Shown here: piece after piece, positions 1-8,111 of the stretch
Layout of the letters: every line of letters begins with the position of its first letter
Numbering within the stretch: position 1 is the first letter of the stretch
Assembly (NCBI RefSeq): GCF_023822025.1
Contig: NZ_CP082909.1
Span: 3,462,001 to 3,526,000 of the forward strand
From: Endozoicomonas sp. 4G
GTDB lineage: Bacteria > Pseudomonadota > Gammaproteobacteria > Pseudomonadales > Endozoicomonadaceae
Reading direction: 5' to 3'
DNA length: 64,000 nt
Program-made: the position numbers and the translations under genes
The notes under the pieces: generated by a model
Seen by the model: the letters and a program-made list of their open reading frames with translations, nothing else
What the model was told of the DNA's origin: nothing
Databases searched by the model: none

Positions 1-271
1 CCTAAAGATGTGTAAGCGATGCAGACCAAAAGATATTTAATTTTTTCAGAAAACACCCTTCGCTCCCGGCGAATATTGAATTATCAGTACCTGAATTTAT
101 GCCATCCATGATCAATTTCTTCCTGAAAGATTGCTCTAAACGAGAGCTTTGACCACAGATCTTTAGAAAGGTTCTAATTCGGCCTGCCACTGAAAGCGCA
201 TCATCCCTATTTCACAACAGCGTCTATAATTCCGGGTCTGGTTTAAATTCAAAATAAGGAGAACAAAGATT

Positions 272-568
272 ATGAAGAAATTACCGCTCATACCCACAAC
301 AATAATACTGTGCAGCCTGTTAGCGGGCTGTGTCACCGAGCCGATGGTTCAGGAAGATAGCTTTTATTATGACGAGCGCCCTGCAGCGAAACTGATTGAA
401 GAAGAGTCAGCCATCGACCGCCAGAACCGTATCAATGCCAATCAATACCGCATGAAGCATGGGCGACGGACCGATTATCAGCCCGCTCCGGGGCCGCCAA
501 CCAAACCCTCTTGGAAAATAACCTTTCCTTACAACGAACCGATGATCATAGAAACAGAATCAGAATAA
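272..568 (+). CDS. small predicted lipoprotein, function unknown
   Basis: A 98-residue protein with a classic bacterial lipoprotein signal: basic start, hydrophobic core and the lipobox LLAGC ending at Cys20. Lipidation and anchoring in the envelope are therefore expected. The mature part is hydrophilic, rich in Tyr, Pro and Glu, and matches no domain I recognise. The ATG is well supported by a Shine-Dalgarno AAGGAGA at 256-262, ten bases upstream. It stands alone: upstream is about 270 bp with no convincing gene, and downstream is a palindromic repeat followed by the 3' end of the ccm operon on the other strand. Sure of lipoprotein, unsure of any role. Confidence 0.75.
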   Translation: MKKLPLIPTTIILCSLLAGCVTEPMVQEDSFYYDERPAAKLIEEESAIDRQNRINANQYRMKHGRRTDYQPAPGPPTKPSWKITFPYNEPMIIETESE

Positions 569-596
569 ATGATATCAATGACACCCAATTTCCGTT

Positions 597-699
597 CACC
601 CTGAGCGGAGTCGAAGGGTGCCGGGCACGGTCTATATTGTTGGTTCGGAGTCCACATCCTTCGATCGTGCATCCTGAGCGGAGTCGAAGGGCGCTCAGG
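597..699. repeat. two copies of an 18-bp palindromic intergenic repeat
   Basis: The 18-mer CTGAGCGGAGTCGAAGGG occurs at 601-618 and again at 674-691. Each copy sits in a hairpin-forming context: CACCCT/AGGGTG flank the first copy (597-620), and CCTGAGC/GCTCAGG bracket the second (673-699). CCTTCGA at 658-664 also pairs with TCGAAGG at 684-690. It looks like a dispersed REP/MITE-like intergenic element between two converging genes. Whether it acts as a terminator or is only a mobile repeat cannot be told from this window. Confidence 0.6.
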
Positions 700-814
700 A
701 TGAACGTAGATCGTTCACATCAAACTCATTGAAGTGACGTACCAGGCGGGAGATGAAGAACGCTGCCCGATCAGCCAACCGAACAGCGAATTTAAGAAAA
801 GAGCCGATACCCGA

Positions 815-1987
815 TCAGCTGGCAGGAGTAATCCGCAACTGGATAACACTGTTATCCTTGATGTTTACGTCACGAACTTCAGCCTGATAATCCACCTGGG
901 CGACATCGCCTGAAAGAGTAATACGGGCGACAACATCGAGACTTTCTGCATCGGACAGACTGCCTGACCCCATCATCATGGCGGCATTGTCGTCCAGGAT
1001 CACCTCTTTGGGAAGGTCACTCACCTGTAAAGGAATCGCGGCAATAGGAGGCTTTCTGGCGCCACTCTCACGGGCAAAGACAATAACTCTGGCTTTGGCT
1101 GGCAGATCACTGAGTTCCGGAGCCAGTTCGACATTGATCCTTAGTTCTGCCACCGTCTCACCCATCAGCTTGCGTGCTTTGGTAATACCGACCGACAACG
1201 ATTGTCGTGCAGACAGGTTACTTTCAAGAGAGAGCGCTTTGCTCCAGGCCTGAACCGCCTGCTGGTAATCTTTCTGCTCAAAAGCATCAATGCCCTTGAG
1301 CCCCAATGCCGTGGTATTGTTTTCGTCCTTGCTTAAAGCATCCTGATAGAGGCCGCGAATTTCGCTATTGATCTGACTGCGATTCGCCAGAAATAAAGCC
1401 TGAGCCAGTTGCGCCGCTGCCTGAGGGCTGCCTTCGGTCACCGTGTAAAGGGTTTTATAGGCGTCAATGGCCTTATTTACTTCACCCTTTGCCATATAGC
1501 GGCCTGCCAGCAGATACCAGGCCTGGGCGTTGTCAGGTCGCTTGTCAGTCCAGGCTTGCAGGGTGGTGATCATTTCCTCATGTGAAACATTCGGATCCAT
1601 CACCATTTCCGTAACAGACAACTCGGTCCGGGCTCCCAAATGCAGGTAAACCGGTACCGCCATGGCTGGAATCAGCAGCGCCAGAAACAACGCAAGTCCT
1701 TTGTTACTGCTGTGGCTGTAACTGAGTTTTTCTTCCCTTTCAGCGACATCTTCCAGCAGTTTCTTTTCCAGCTCAGTGCGAATCAGCGCGGCATCGTCTG
1801 GCGTGACCAAACCCTGATCCAGCTGTTTATTCAGCTCTGCTTCCTGCTCTTTGAAATAAGCGACGTTGGAAGCCTTGTCAGAAACGTCCTGATCCGTGGT
1901 GCGTCGACTGCGGAACCACAGTGGCAGCACCACCAGGGCCATACCACTAAGCGTTAACAGTGAAGCGATTATCCAGAACTGCGTCAT
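815..1987 (-). CDS. ccmI: cytochrome c maturation protein CcmI (TPR apocytochrome chaperone)
   Basis: 390 residues. Known role of the family: CcmI holds the unfolded apocytochrome c C-terminus and presents it to the CcmFH haem lyase at the periplasmic face of the inner membrane. Seen here: an N-terminal membrane segment (about residues 5-24), a cytoplasmic Glu/Lys-rich linker, a second membrane segment (about 95-115), then a periplasmic stretch with TPR-like repeats (WYLLAGRYMAKGEVNKA, ALGLKGIDAFEQKDY). The C-terminal 120 residues are the beta-rich domain usual for gammaproteobacterial CcmI. It is the last gene of the leftward operon, and its ATG overlaps the ccmH stop. A fused CcmHI is excluded because CcmH is separate. 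Confidence 0.9.
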   Translation of the reverse strand: MTQFWIIASLLTLSGMALVVLPLWFRSRRTTDQDVSDKASNVAYFKEQEAELNKQLDQGLVTPDDAALIRTELEKKLLEDVAEREEKLSYSHSSNKGLALFLALLIPAMAVPVYLHLGARTELSVTEMVMDPNVSHEEMITTLQAWTDKRPDNAQAWYLLAGRYMAKGEVNKAIDAYKTLYTVTEGSPQAAAQLAQALFLANRSQINSEIRGLYQDALSKDENNTTALGLKGIDAFEQKDYQQAVQAWSKALSLESNLSARQSLSVGITKARKLMGETVAELRINVELAPELSDLPAKARVIVFARESGARKPPIAAIPLQVSDLPKEVILDDNAAMMMGSGSLSDAESLDVVARITLSGDVAQVDYQAEVRDVNIKDNSVIQLRITPAS

Positions 1988-2499
1988 TTGTCGTTACCAC
2001 CCAGTATCTTGTCCAGCTCAGCTTGGTCCTGCGCATCGAGCACCTCTTCACGGACCTCGGGACGATGCTGCTTAAGGATTCTGAACAGTATAAAAATGCC
2101 CAGTAACAGCAGAATCAGAGGGCCAAACCAGAGTGCAACGGTACGGGCGTCCATTCTGGGTTTATAGAGTACAAAATCGCCGTATCGATCCAGCATGAAC
2201 TGGATGATCGCCTCATCATCTGCCTTTTCCTCAACGATCATACGGTGTACTTCACGACGCAGATCCTGTGCAACCGGCGCATTGGAATCAGCAATGGACT
2301 GATTCTGGCACTGAGGGCAGCGCAGCTGTTCGTTTAAACGGAAAAACTGTTCCTGCTGCCCGGGAGAGTCAAACTGATAGTTTTCAATCACCCCGGCCCG
2401 AACGCTGAAACTGACCAGCAGCACTGCTAACCCCATCAGCATGGAAACACCTGCCGATTTCAGCAGCGATGAACGACTGAATAAATTGTCGAGAGTCAT
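1984..2499 (-). CDS. ccmH: cytochrome c maturation thiol oxidoreductase CcmH
   Basis: 171 residues. CcmH reduces or handles the CxxCH cysteines of apocytochrome c before haem ligation, and works with CcmG, CcmF and CcmI. The signature LRCPQCQNQS, with the paired Cys of the CcmH/CycL family, lies near residue 60, followed by the conserved SNAPVAQDLRREV helix. There is an N-terminal signal/anchor (about residues 15-35) and a C-terminal transmembrane helix (WFGPLILLLLGIFILF). The gene overlaps ccmG upstream and ccmI downstream by four bases each, so translational coupling is likely. The length is that of the short single-domain CcmH, not the fused E. coli type. Confidence 0.93.
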   Translation of the reverse strand: MTLDNLFSRSSLLKSAGVSMLMGLAVLLVSFSVRAGVIENYQFDSPGQQEQFFRLNEQLRCPQCQNQSIADSNAPVAQDLRREVHRMIVEEKADDEAIIQFMLDRYGDFVLYKPRMDARTVALWFGPLILLLLGIFILFRILKQHRPEVREEVLDAQDQAELDKILGGNDK

Positions 2500-3038
2500 G
2501 GCACCAACTCCTTTTGCAGAGCATCGTAACGGGGCTTGAGCTCTTCATTCCAAGCCCGGGCATCAATAATCCCAATGTGCTTGTAGCGAATCACACCCTT
2601 TTTATCGATCAGGAAGGTTTCCGGTGCGCCGTAGACTCCCAGGTCCAGACCCAGCTTGCCGTCCTTATCCACGATATTAAAAAGGTAAGGGTTCTGCAGA
2701 CGATCCAGCCATTCCAGGGCAGCCTGACGCTCATCCTTGTAGTTGACGCCGACAATATTGACGCCTTCACGGGCCAGTTGCATCAGGTAAGGGTGCTCAA
2801 CCTTGCAGGCTGGACACCATGAACCCCAGACATTGAGCAGCACAACCTTGCCTTTCAAGGCTTCTTCGGTCACCGTCTGTTCGGGCTGTTGCAACTTTTT
2901 CAGGCTGAACTCAGGCACCGGCTTGTCCAGCAACATGGAAGGCAGTTCATTTTTATCCTCCATAAACAAACCGATGTAGAGCAACACGCAGAACGTCAGA
3001 AAGAATCCTAAGGGTAAAAACAGTTTCCAACGCTTCAC
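2496..3038 (-). CDS. ccmG: thiol:disulfide interchange protein CcmG (DsbE)
   Basis: 180 residues. CcmG is a membrane-anchored periplasmic thioredoxin that keeps apocytochrome or CcmH thiols reduced. The N-terminal anchor (about residues 6-25) is followed by the DsbE start motif (LLDKPVPEFSL) and a thioredoxin fold with the active site WGSWCPACKVEHP. The acidic Glu after the CxxC and the cis-Pro region (GVYGAPETFLID) are both present, as expected for CcmG rather than a general thioredoxin. It overlaps ccmF and ccmH by four bases on each side. Confidence 0.94.
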   Translation of the reverse strand: MKRWKLFLPLGFFLTFCVLLYIGLFMEDKNELPSMLLDKPVPEFSLKKLQQPEQTVTEEALKGKVVLLNVWGSWCPACKVEHPYLMQLAREGVNIVGVNYKDERQAALEWLDRLQNPYLFNIVDKDGKLGLDLGVYGAPETFLIDKKGVIRYKHIGIIDARAWNEELKPRYDALQKELVP

Positions 3039-5050
3039 GCCTGACCTCCTGTCGTGATGGCTTCATCATTATCTGAGTGCCGGGAAGGCTTGCTGTTGCC
3101 CATTAACCCGGCTTTTTTCTTGAGACGGACACGATAACGCCGGTCTGAAACAGCCAGCAAACCACCCAGGGCCATAAAGATAGAACCCAGCCAGATTAAA
3201 CGGATATAAGGCTTAACGTAGAGACGTACCGCCCAGCTATCGCCCCCCAGCGGCTCGCCCAGGGCCACATAAAGATCACGGGTTAAGCCCGAATCAATAG
3301 CCGCCTCAGTCATCGGCATCCCCTGAACGGTATAGATACGTTTTTCAGGTTTCAGGACAGCGATCTGCTGCTGATCCTCAAAGACGCTGAAAGTGCCATA
3401 GTCAGCAACATAGTTGGGTCCCTGACGCTGACTCACGCCATCAAAACGGAAAACATATTCCCCCACCTCGGCGGAGTCGCCCGGATCCATACGCAGGTCT
3501 TTCTGAGCGCTGTAACCCGAGGTCAGAGCCACACCAATAAAGGTCACAGCCAGACCCAGATGGGCCAGTTGCATACCGTAGTAAGCAGGCTTGAGTTTTC
3601 TCAGCCCTTTCAGAAGGCCGGTGTTTCGGGTTTTATTGCGAACATCTTTAGCGATGGTGAAAACCATCCAGAGCACAAGGCCAATAGCCAGGGCTTCACT
3701 GACCAGGAAGCGGTCGCCGTAAATAAAGCTGAAAACGATGCCACCCACAACAGAGACGACCAATATCCAGCGAACCTGTTGCTTCAGCCAACTGAGAGAA
3801 CCTTTTTTCCAGTTCAGCAGGATGCCGATACCCAGACAGGCAGCCAGCAGCATGGCAAGGGGAACAAACAACAGATTAAAGTAGGGAGGACCAACAGAAA
3901 TCATCCCCAGATCCAAGGAGTCCAGCAGCAATGGGAACATGGTACCCAACAGTACCGTGGCACAACTGGTCACCAGGATAATATTGTTCAACAGTAACAG
4001 GGTTTCCCGCGATAGCAGGGAGAAACTGATTTTACTTTTCACCTGCGGAGCCCTGAAGGCAAACAGGGTCAGGGACGCTCCCACGACCACCAGCAGATAG
4101 CCCAGGATAAAGAGCCCCCGCTTGGGATCGCTGGCAAATGCGTGAACAGAAGTCAGCACACCGGAACGCACCAGGAAAGTACCAAACAGACTCAGGGAGA
4201 AAGTGGTGATCGCCAGCAGCAGCGTCCAGCTTTTGAACAGTCCACGTTTTTCAGTCACCGCCAACGAGTGAATAAGCGCCGTACCGGTCAGCCAGGGCAT
4301 CAGGGACGCGTTTTCCACAGGATCCCAGAACCACCAGCCACCCCAGCCCAGCTCGTAATAAGCCCACCAGCTACCCAGGGAAATACCGGCGGTCAGAAAG
4401 CACCATGCCACCGTCGTCCAGGGACGAGCCCAGCGAGCCCAGGCACTGTCCAGCTGTCCTCCAAGCAGTGCGGCAATGGCAAAAGCAAAGGCCACAGCAA
4501 AACCCACATAGCCCATGTAAAGCATGGGTGGGTGAATAATCATACCGAGATCTTGTAACAGCGGGTTCAGGTCAGAACCGTCGGCAGGAGGGAATGGCAA
4601 AATACGCGTGAAAGGGTTAGACGTTAGCAGGATAAACAGCAGGAAACCTACGCTGATCATCCCCATGACCGAGAGAACTCTTGCCGACAGTTCCGGCGGC
4701 AGTTTATTACTGCGCAGCGCCACTACCTGCCCCCAGCCCGTCAGGGTCAGAATCCAGAGCAGCAGAGAGCCTTCATGCCCCCCCCAAACGGCAGTTATCT
4801 TATAGTAAACGGGCAGCAGGGAGTTTGAGTTGCTGGCTACGTACTGAACCGAAAAGTCATCGGAGACAAAAGCCACAACCAGGCACATAAACGACAGCAG
4901 AACAAAAACAAACTGTCCTGTTGCCAGCGTTTTAGCGGTGGCCATCCAGTTCAGTCGGCCATTGTAGCTGCCGATCAGCGGAATAATACTTTGCAGCACC
5001 GCCAGACAGGTAGCGAGTATCAGGGCGAACAACCCCAGTTCAGGATTCAT
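3035..5050 (-). CDS. ccmF: haem lyase subunit CcmF
   Basis: 671 residues, normal for CcmF. This polytopic inner-membrane protein takes haem from holo-CcmE and, with CcmH and CcmI, ligates it to apocytochrome c. The tryptophan-rich haem-handling motif WGGWWFWDPVENAS is intact at about residues 236-249, followed by the conserved LMPWLTGTALIHS helix. About 14-15 hydrophobic segments can be counted, and there is a long periplasmic loop near the C-terminus. The polar C-terminal tail (about 30 residues) is longer than I would expect but shows no domain. The gene abuts ccmE and overlaps ccmG by four bases. Confidence 0.95.
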   Translation of the reverse strand: MNPELGLFALILATCLAVLQSIIPLIGSYNGRLNWMATAKTLATGQFVFVLLSFMCLVVAFVSDDFSVQYVASNSNSLLPVYYKITAVWGGHEGSLLLWILTLTGWGQVVALRSNKLPPELSARVLSVMGMISVGFLLFILLTSNPFTRILPFPPADGSDLNPLLQDLGMIIHPPMLYMGYVGFAVAFAFAIAALLGGQLDSAWARWARPWTTVAWCFLTAGISLGSWWAYYELGWGGWWFWDPVENASLMPWLTGTALIHSLAVTEKRGLFKSWTLLLAITTFSLSLFGTFLVRSGVLTSVHAFASDPKRGLFILGYLLVVVGASLTLFAFRAPQVKSKISFSLLSRETLLLLNNIILVTSCATVLLGTMFPLLLDSLDLGMISVGPPYFNLLFVPLAMLLAACLGIGILLNWKKGSLSWLKQQVRWILVVSVVGGIVFSFIYGDRFLVSEALAIGLVLWMVFTIAKDVRNKTRNTGLLKGLRKLKPAYYGMQLAHLGLAVTFIGVALTSGYSAQKDLRMDPGDSAEVGEYVFRFDGVSQRQGPNYVADYGTFSVFEDQQQIAVLKPEKRIYTVQGMPMTEAAIDSGLTRDLYVALGEPLGGDSWAVRLYVKPYIRLIWLGSIFMALGGLLAVSDRRYRVRLKKKAGLMGNSKPSRHSDNDEAITTGGQA

Positions 5051-5532
5051 TACAGGCTCTCCGATGATTGAGGCTGCTCATTCTTAGATTGAGCCACTGA
5101 CTTCGCGCCATGAGCCTTGTCGATGGCTTGCTGTACTTCCGGCGGCATATAGTTTTCATCATGCTTGGCCAACAGTTCCTCGGCCACAAAACGACGCTTG
5201 TCATCCAATACGCCGGTTCCGACAATGCCCTGGCCTTCTTTAAAGAGGTCTGGCAGGATTCCGGTATATTCCACTGCTACTTCACCATCGCCATCACTGA
5301 TGCGGAAAGTGACTTTCAGACCGTTCGGGTCACGTTTAACAGTGCCCGGAACCACAACACCACCACCACGAATTTTCTGGCCAACGGGCGCTTCGCCGCT
5401 AGCCATCTGGGCTGGAGAAAAGTAGTGATTGATGTTTTCCTTCAGGGCAAACAGGGCCAGGGTCACAGCGACACCGACACCGGCCAGCAATAAAAGGACT
5501 AATAATAAGCGTTGTTTGCGAACTGGATTCAT
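5050..5532 (-). CDS. ccmE: periplasmic haem chaperone CcmE
   Basis: 160 residues. CcmE binds haem covalently through a His and passes it to CcmF. Seen: an N-terminal signal anchor (about residues 8-28), the OB-fold core with the typical IRGGGVVVPGTVKR and VEYTGILPDLFKEGQGIV segments, and the haem-attachment motif HxxxY as KHDENYMPPEV near residue 125. The C-terminal tail is Gln/Ser-rich and disordered, as is common. It lies between ccmD and ccmF with overlapping or abutting ends. Confidence 0.95.
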   Translation of the reverse strand: MNPVRKQRLLLVLLLLAGVGVAVTLALFALKENINHYFSPAQMASGEAPVGQKIRGGGVVVPGTVKRDPNGLKVTFRISDGDGEVAVEYTGILPDLFKEGQGIVGTGVLDDKRRFVAEELLAKHDENYMPPEVQQAIDKAHGAKSVAQSKNEQPQSSESL

Positions 5533-5747
5533 TCCACTGATACCTCTTGAGCATCCTGATCTTTAATGTTGACTCTGGATTGACTGCTGCGCACCTGACG
5601 CAGCACCTGGGACAGGATCCGCTTTCTCGCCCATAGCGGGGAAATAATGTTGTAGACGATGATCAGTAGACCAATGCCGTAAGTTGACCACACATAGGCA
5701 CCGTGCCCACCCATTTGTAGCAAACTTCCCAGACTTTCAAAATACAT
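5529..5747 (-). CDS. ccmD: haem exporter accessory protein CcmD
   Basis: 72 residues from the ATG at 5747, with a single transmembrane helix (GAYVWSTYGIGLLIIVYNII) followed by a basic cytoplasmic stretch. CcmD stabilises the CcmABC-CcmE complex and helps release holo-CcmE. A start further upstream is open in frame to 5792 but would run deep into ccmC and add residues not typical of CcmD. The ATG at 5747 follows a weak GGGGAA Shine-Dalgarno and gives a protein of normal family size starting MYFESLGSLLQMGGHG, close to the usual CcmD beginning. Confidence 0.88.
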   Translation of the reverse strand: MYFESLGSLLQMGGHGAYVWSTYGIGLLIIVYNIISPLWARKRILSQVLRQVRSSQSRVNIKDQDAQEVSVE

Positions 5748-5752
5748 AGTGC

Positions 5753-6502
5753 TCAGTTCCCCAGTCTGGTTAATACGATCTTGTGGACCCATTTGGTTCG
5801 TCGCTCACGATCCAATATTTCGGTTCGCAAACGGAGAATAAGGACAACGGTAAAAAACAGATAAAAAGCCGCAATACTGATCAACAAGGGCCAGAGCATC
5901 TCGGGCGCCATGGATGGCTTTTCGGTGAGCTTGAGCGTGGCGCCCTGGTGCAGGGTATTCCACCACTGGACAGAAAATTTGATGATGGGGATATTAACCA
6001 CCCCCACCAGCGTCAGGATGGCACAGGCTTTTGCCGCGGTATTAACATTTCTTATGGCACCGCGAAGGGCGATGACTCCCATATAAAGGAACAGCAGAAT
6101 CAGCATGGAGGTCAGCCTGGCATCCCACACCCACCAGGTGCCCCAGGTCGGCTTACCCCAGATAGCGCCTGATATCAGCGCCAGCAGGCAGAATGAAGCC
6201 CCGATGGGTGCACAACACTTCAGTGCCATGTCAGCCAGTTTCATTTTCCACACCAGGGTAACGACACCGGCAGAAGCCATCATCACGTAGATAGCCGAGG
6301 CCAGAAAGGCGGTGGGAACGTGCAGAAATATAATCCGGTAACTGTTGCCCTGCAGGTAGTCCGGTGGCGTAAACATCAGACCCCAGATCAGCCCGGTTGC
6401 CATCAACAGGGCTGCCAGAATGGCCAGCCAGGGCAACCATTTACCACTGATCTCGTAAAACCACTTGGGCGACCCCAGTTTATGAAAAAAAGTCCAGTTC
6501 AT
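5753..6502 (-). CDS. ccmC: haem-handling membrane protein CcmC
   Basis: 249 residues with six membrane helices. CcmC presents haem to CcmE. The tryptophan-rich periplasmic motif WGTWWVWDARLTS lies near residue 125, and the histidines expected as haem ligands flank it (FLHVPTAF before, NTLHQGA after). The protein ends in a basic cytoplasmic tail. It is separated from ccmB by 30 bp, and ccmD starts 5 bp after its stop. Confidence 0.95.
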   Translation of the reverse strand: MNWTFFHKLGSPKWFYEISGKWLPWLAILAALLMATGLIWGLMFTPPDYLQGNSYRIIFLHVPTAFLASAIYVMMASAGVVTLVWKMKLADMALKCCAPIGASFCLLALISGAIWGKPTWGTWWVWDARLTSMLILLFLYMGVIALRGAIRNVNTAAKACAILTLVGVVNIPIIKFSVQWWNTLHQGATLKLTEKPSMAPEMLWPLLISIAAFYLFFTVVLILRLRTEILDRERRTKWVHKIVLTRLGN

Positions 6503-6532
6503 TTTTTACTCTACCGTGACTGGTTCCGTTGC

Positions 6533-7252
6533 TCAGTCTGCAACTATTCTCAGTGATGCGGCTATCGCCAGGGGCGCCAGACACAATCCCAACATCAGCA
6601 ATGCCGCTATCCACAGCAAGTGCCCCGAATAGGGCATCCCCTCTACCGCAGACTGAACAGCACCGGTCCCGAAAATCAAAACCGGAATATACAAAGGTAA
6701 AGACAGCAATGTCAGTAGTATTCCCCCTCTCTGCACACGTACTGTCAATGCTGCACCAATGCCTCCAGCGAGACTCATCAGCGGAGTACCCAGCAGCAGA
6801 CTGAGCATTAATGCCGGAAAAGCCTGTGTTGGTAAATGCAGCATCAGGGCCAGCAGCGGGGCCATAACAATCAACGCCACCCCGGTCGTCAGCCAGTGCG
6901 CAGACATTTTAGCCAGCACCAATAAAGGCAACGGGTGCGGCGATAACAGTAGCTGATCCAATGAGCCGTCTTCCTGATCGCTTCTGAACAGCGAGTCCAG
7001 GGAAAGCAGAACCGCCAGCAAGGCACCGATCCAGACAATGCCACCGGCTAACTGAGACAAGAGTTCTTTCTCAGGAGCAATCCCCAGGGGAAACAAACTG
7101 GCAACCATGAGATAAAAAGCCACGGGATTCAAGGTCTGCCCCGGTGTCCGAAAAGCCAGAACCAGATCTCTTTTGACCAATCCCAGAAATGCCCGGCTGC
7201 CCTGCAGTGACCGGCCTCGCAATGACCGGCCTCGCAATGAAGAGTCACTCAT
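6533..7252 (-). CDS. ccmB: ABC transporter permease CcmB
   Basis: 239 residues with six predicted membrane segments. It is the membrane partner of CcmA in the CcmABCD complex that releases holo-CcmE. The core from FLGLVKRDLVLAFRTPGQTLNPVAF onward matches CcmB beginnings. The N-terminus carries an extra basic stretch made of two repeats (SLRGR SLRGR SLQGS) encoded by a 15-bp tandem repeat, making it about 15-20 residues longer than usual. The ATG overlaps the ccmA stop. Without a clear internal start I kept the first ATG. Confidence 0.92.
   Translation of the reverse strand: MSDSSLRGRSLRGRSLQGSRAFLGLVKRDLVLAFRTPGQTLNPVAFYLMVASLFPLGIAPEKELLSQLAGGIVWIGALLAVLLSLDSLFRSDQEDGSLDQLLLSPHPLPLLVLAKMSAHWLTTGVALIVMAPLLALMLHLPTQAFPALMLSLLLGTPLMSLAGGIGAALTVRVQRGGILLTLLSLPLYIPVLIFGTGAVQSAVEGMPYSGHLLWIAALLMLGLCLAPLAIAASLRIVAD
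7211..7240. repeat. 15-bp tandem repeat inside the 5' end of ccmB
   Basis: The unit CCGGCCTCGCAATGA is present twice in perfect tandem (7211-7225, 7226-7240), and a degenerate third half-copy precedes it. Because 15 is divisible by three, copy-number change would add or remove five residues (SLRGR) without shifting the ccmB frame. Confidence 0.85.
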
Positions 7253-7917
7253 AACCAGGCTCCTGAGTCTTCATGATCGTTTTCTTCCTCTGAAGGGGCA
7301 TAAGCCTCCAGACGCAGTTTCCTGACCCGATCAGACAGCTTTGACAGACTCTGATGGCTGGTCATGACCACAGCGCCGTTATTCTCAATGTGCTGCGCCA
7401 GCAATTGTTCAAGCCAGGCTACCCCGTCCACGTCAATGGCGGTAAAGGGCTCATCAAGAATCCAGAGCGGCGTGGTTGACAACGATAGGTCTGCCAGGGC
7501 CACCCGTCGGTGCTGACCTGCCGAAAGTTGCCCGCAGGGAACCTCCTCATAGCCAGCAAGGCTAACTTGCTCCAGCGCAGAGACAATCGACGGTTCCGGG
7601 TAACGTTCATTGCGAAGGCTTGAGCGCCACAGAATATTTTCAATCGGAGTGAGTTCGGTTTTAACCGCGGGTTTATGACCAAAGTAAAAGGTTGACAATC
7701 GAAAATCGGCATAGACGCTGGAAAGCTTCTGCCCCCGCCAGCTCAGCTCTCCCCGATAATCACTACAAAGGCCAGCCACCACTCTCAAAAGCGTGGTCTT
7801 ACCGGCACCATTACAGCCTTCTATCTGTAGCAGTTCCCCCGGGGACAGTTGAATGGAGAGGTTTGAAAAAAGAACACGGTCGTCTCGTTCACACTCCAGC
7901 TTTGCCACTTCGAGCAA
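7249..7917 (-). CDS. ccmA: haem exporter ATP-binding protein CcmA
   Basis: 222 residues from a TTG start at 7917. CcmA is the ATPase whose hydrolysis drives release of haem-loaded CcmE. Walker A is GCNGAGKTTLL, the ABC signature is QLSAGQHRRVALA and Walker B is LWILDEPFTAID. The frame is open to 8115, but the extension is only the translation of a 15-bp tandem repeat (VFFLR repeated) and is absent from the family. The TTG is preceded by AAGGGA with about seven bases of spacing. It gives the normal family N-terminus (LLEVAKLECERDDRVLF) and normal length, so I chose it. Confidence 0.9.
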   Translation of the reverse strand: MLEVAKLECERDDRVLFSNLSIQLSPGELLQIEGCNGAGKTTLLRVVAGLCSDYRGELSWRGQKLSSVYADFRLSTFYFGHKPAVKTELTPIENILWRSSLRNERYPEPSIVSALEQVSLAGYEEVPCGQLSAGQHRRVALADLSLSTTPLWILDEPFTAIDVDGVAWLEQLLAQHIENNGAVVMTSHQSLSKLSDRVRKLRLEAYAPSEEENDHEDSGAWL

Positions 7918-7960
7918 GTCGTTTTCCCTTAAATCAGTCGGTCGATGGAGCTGTTCAAAA

Positions 7961-8010
7961 AACACTCTTAAGAAGAACACTCTTAAGAAGAACACTCTTA
8001 AGAAGAACAC
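7961..8010. repeat. 15-bp tandem repeat in the narL-ccmA gap
   Basis: The unit AACACTCTTAAGAAG is repeated three times perfectly (7961-7975, 7976-7990, 7991-8005) plus five further bases. It lies in the 194-bp leader between the narL stop and the TTG start of ccmA. Each unit holds the palindrome CTTAAG. It is a copy-number-variable candidate that could alter the spacing or structure of the ccm mRNA leader. Confidence 0.9.
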
Positions 8011-8111
8011 TATGACAGCCATAAAGCCGGACAGGATTATATCGAAAAAAACGTTTGTTCCGAAGTAATTAACGATCTGGATTATGTAAATTCTCAGGCA
8101 TTGACCAGCAT

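Noticed and set aside
2-190. 62-codon frame on the minus strand at the left edge
   Set aside because: GTG start without ribosome site, no recognisable features, and located in what looks like a promoter region; not supported as a gene.
511-732. 73-codon frame overlapping the small lipoprotein gene
   Set aside because: It is read through the palindromic repeats and overlaps a better supported gene; composition is that of translated repeat.
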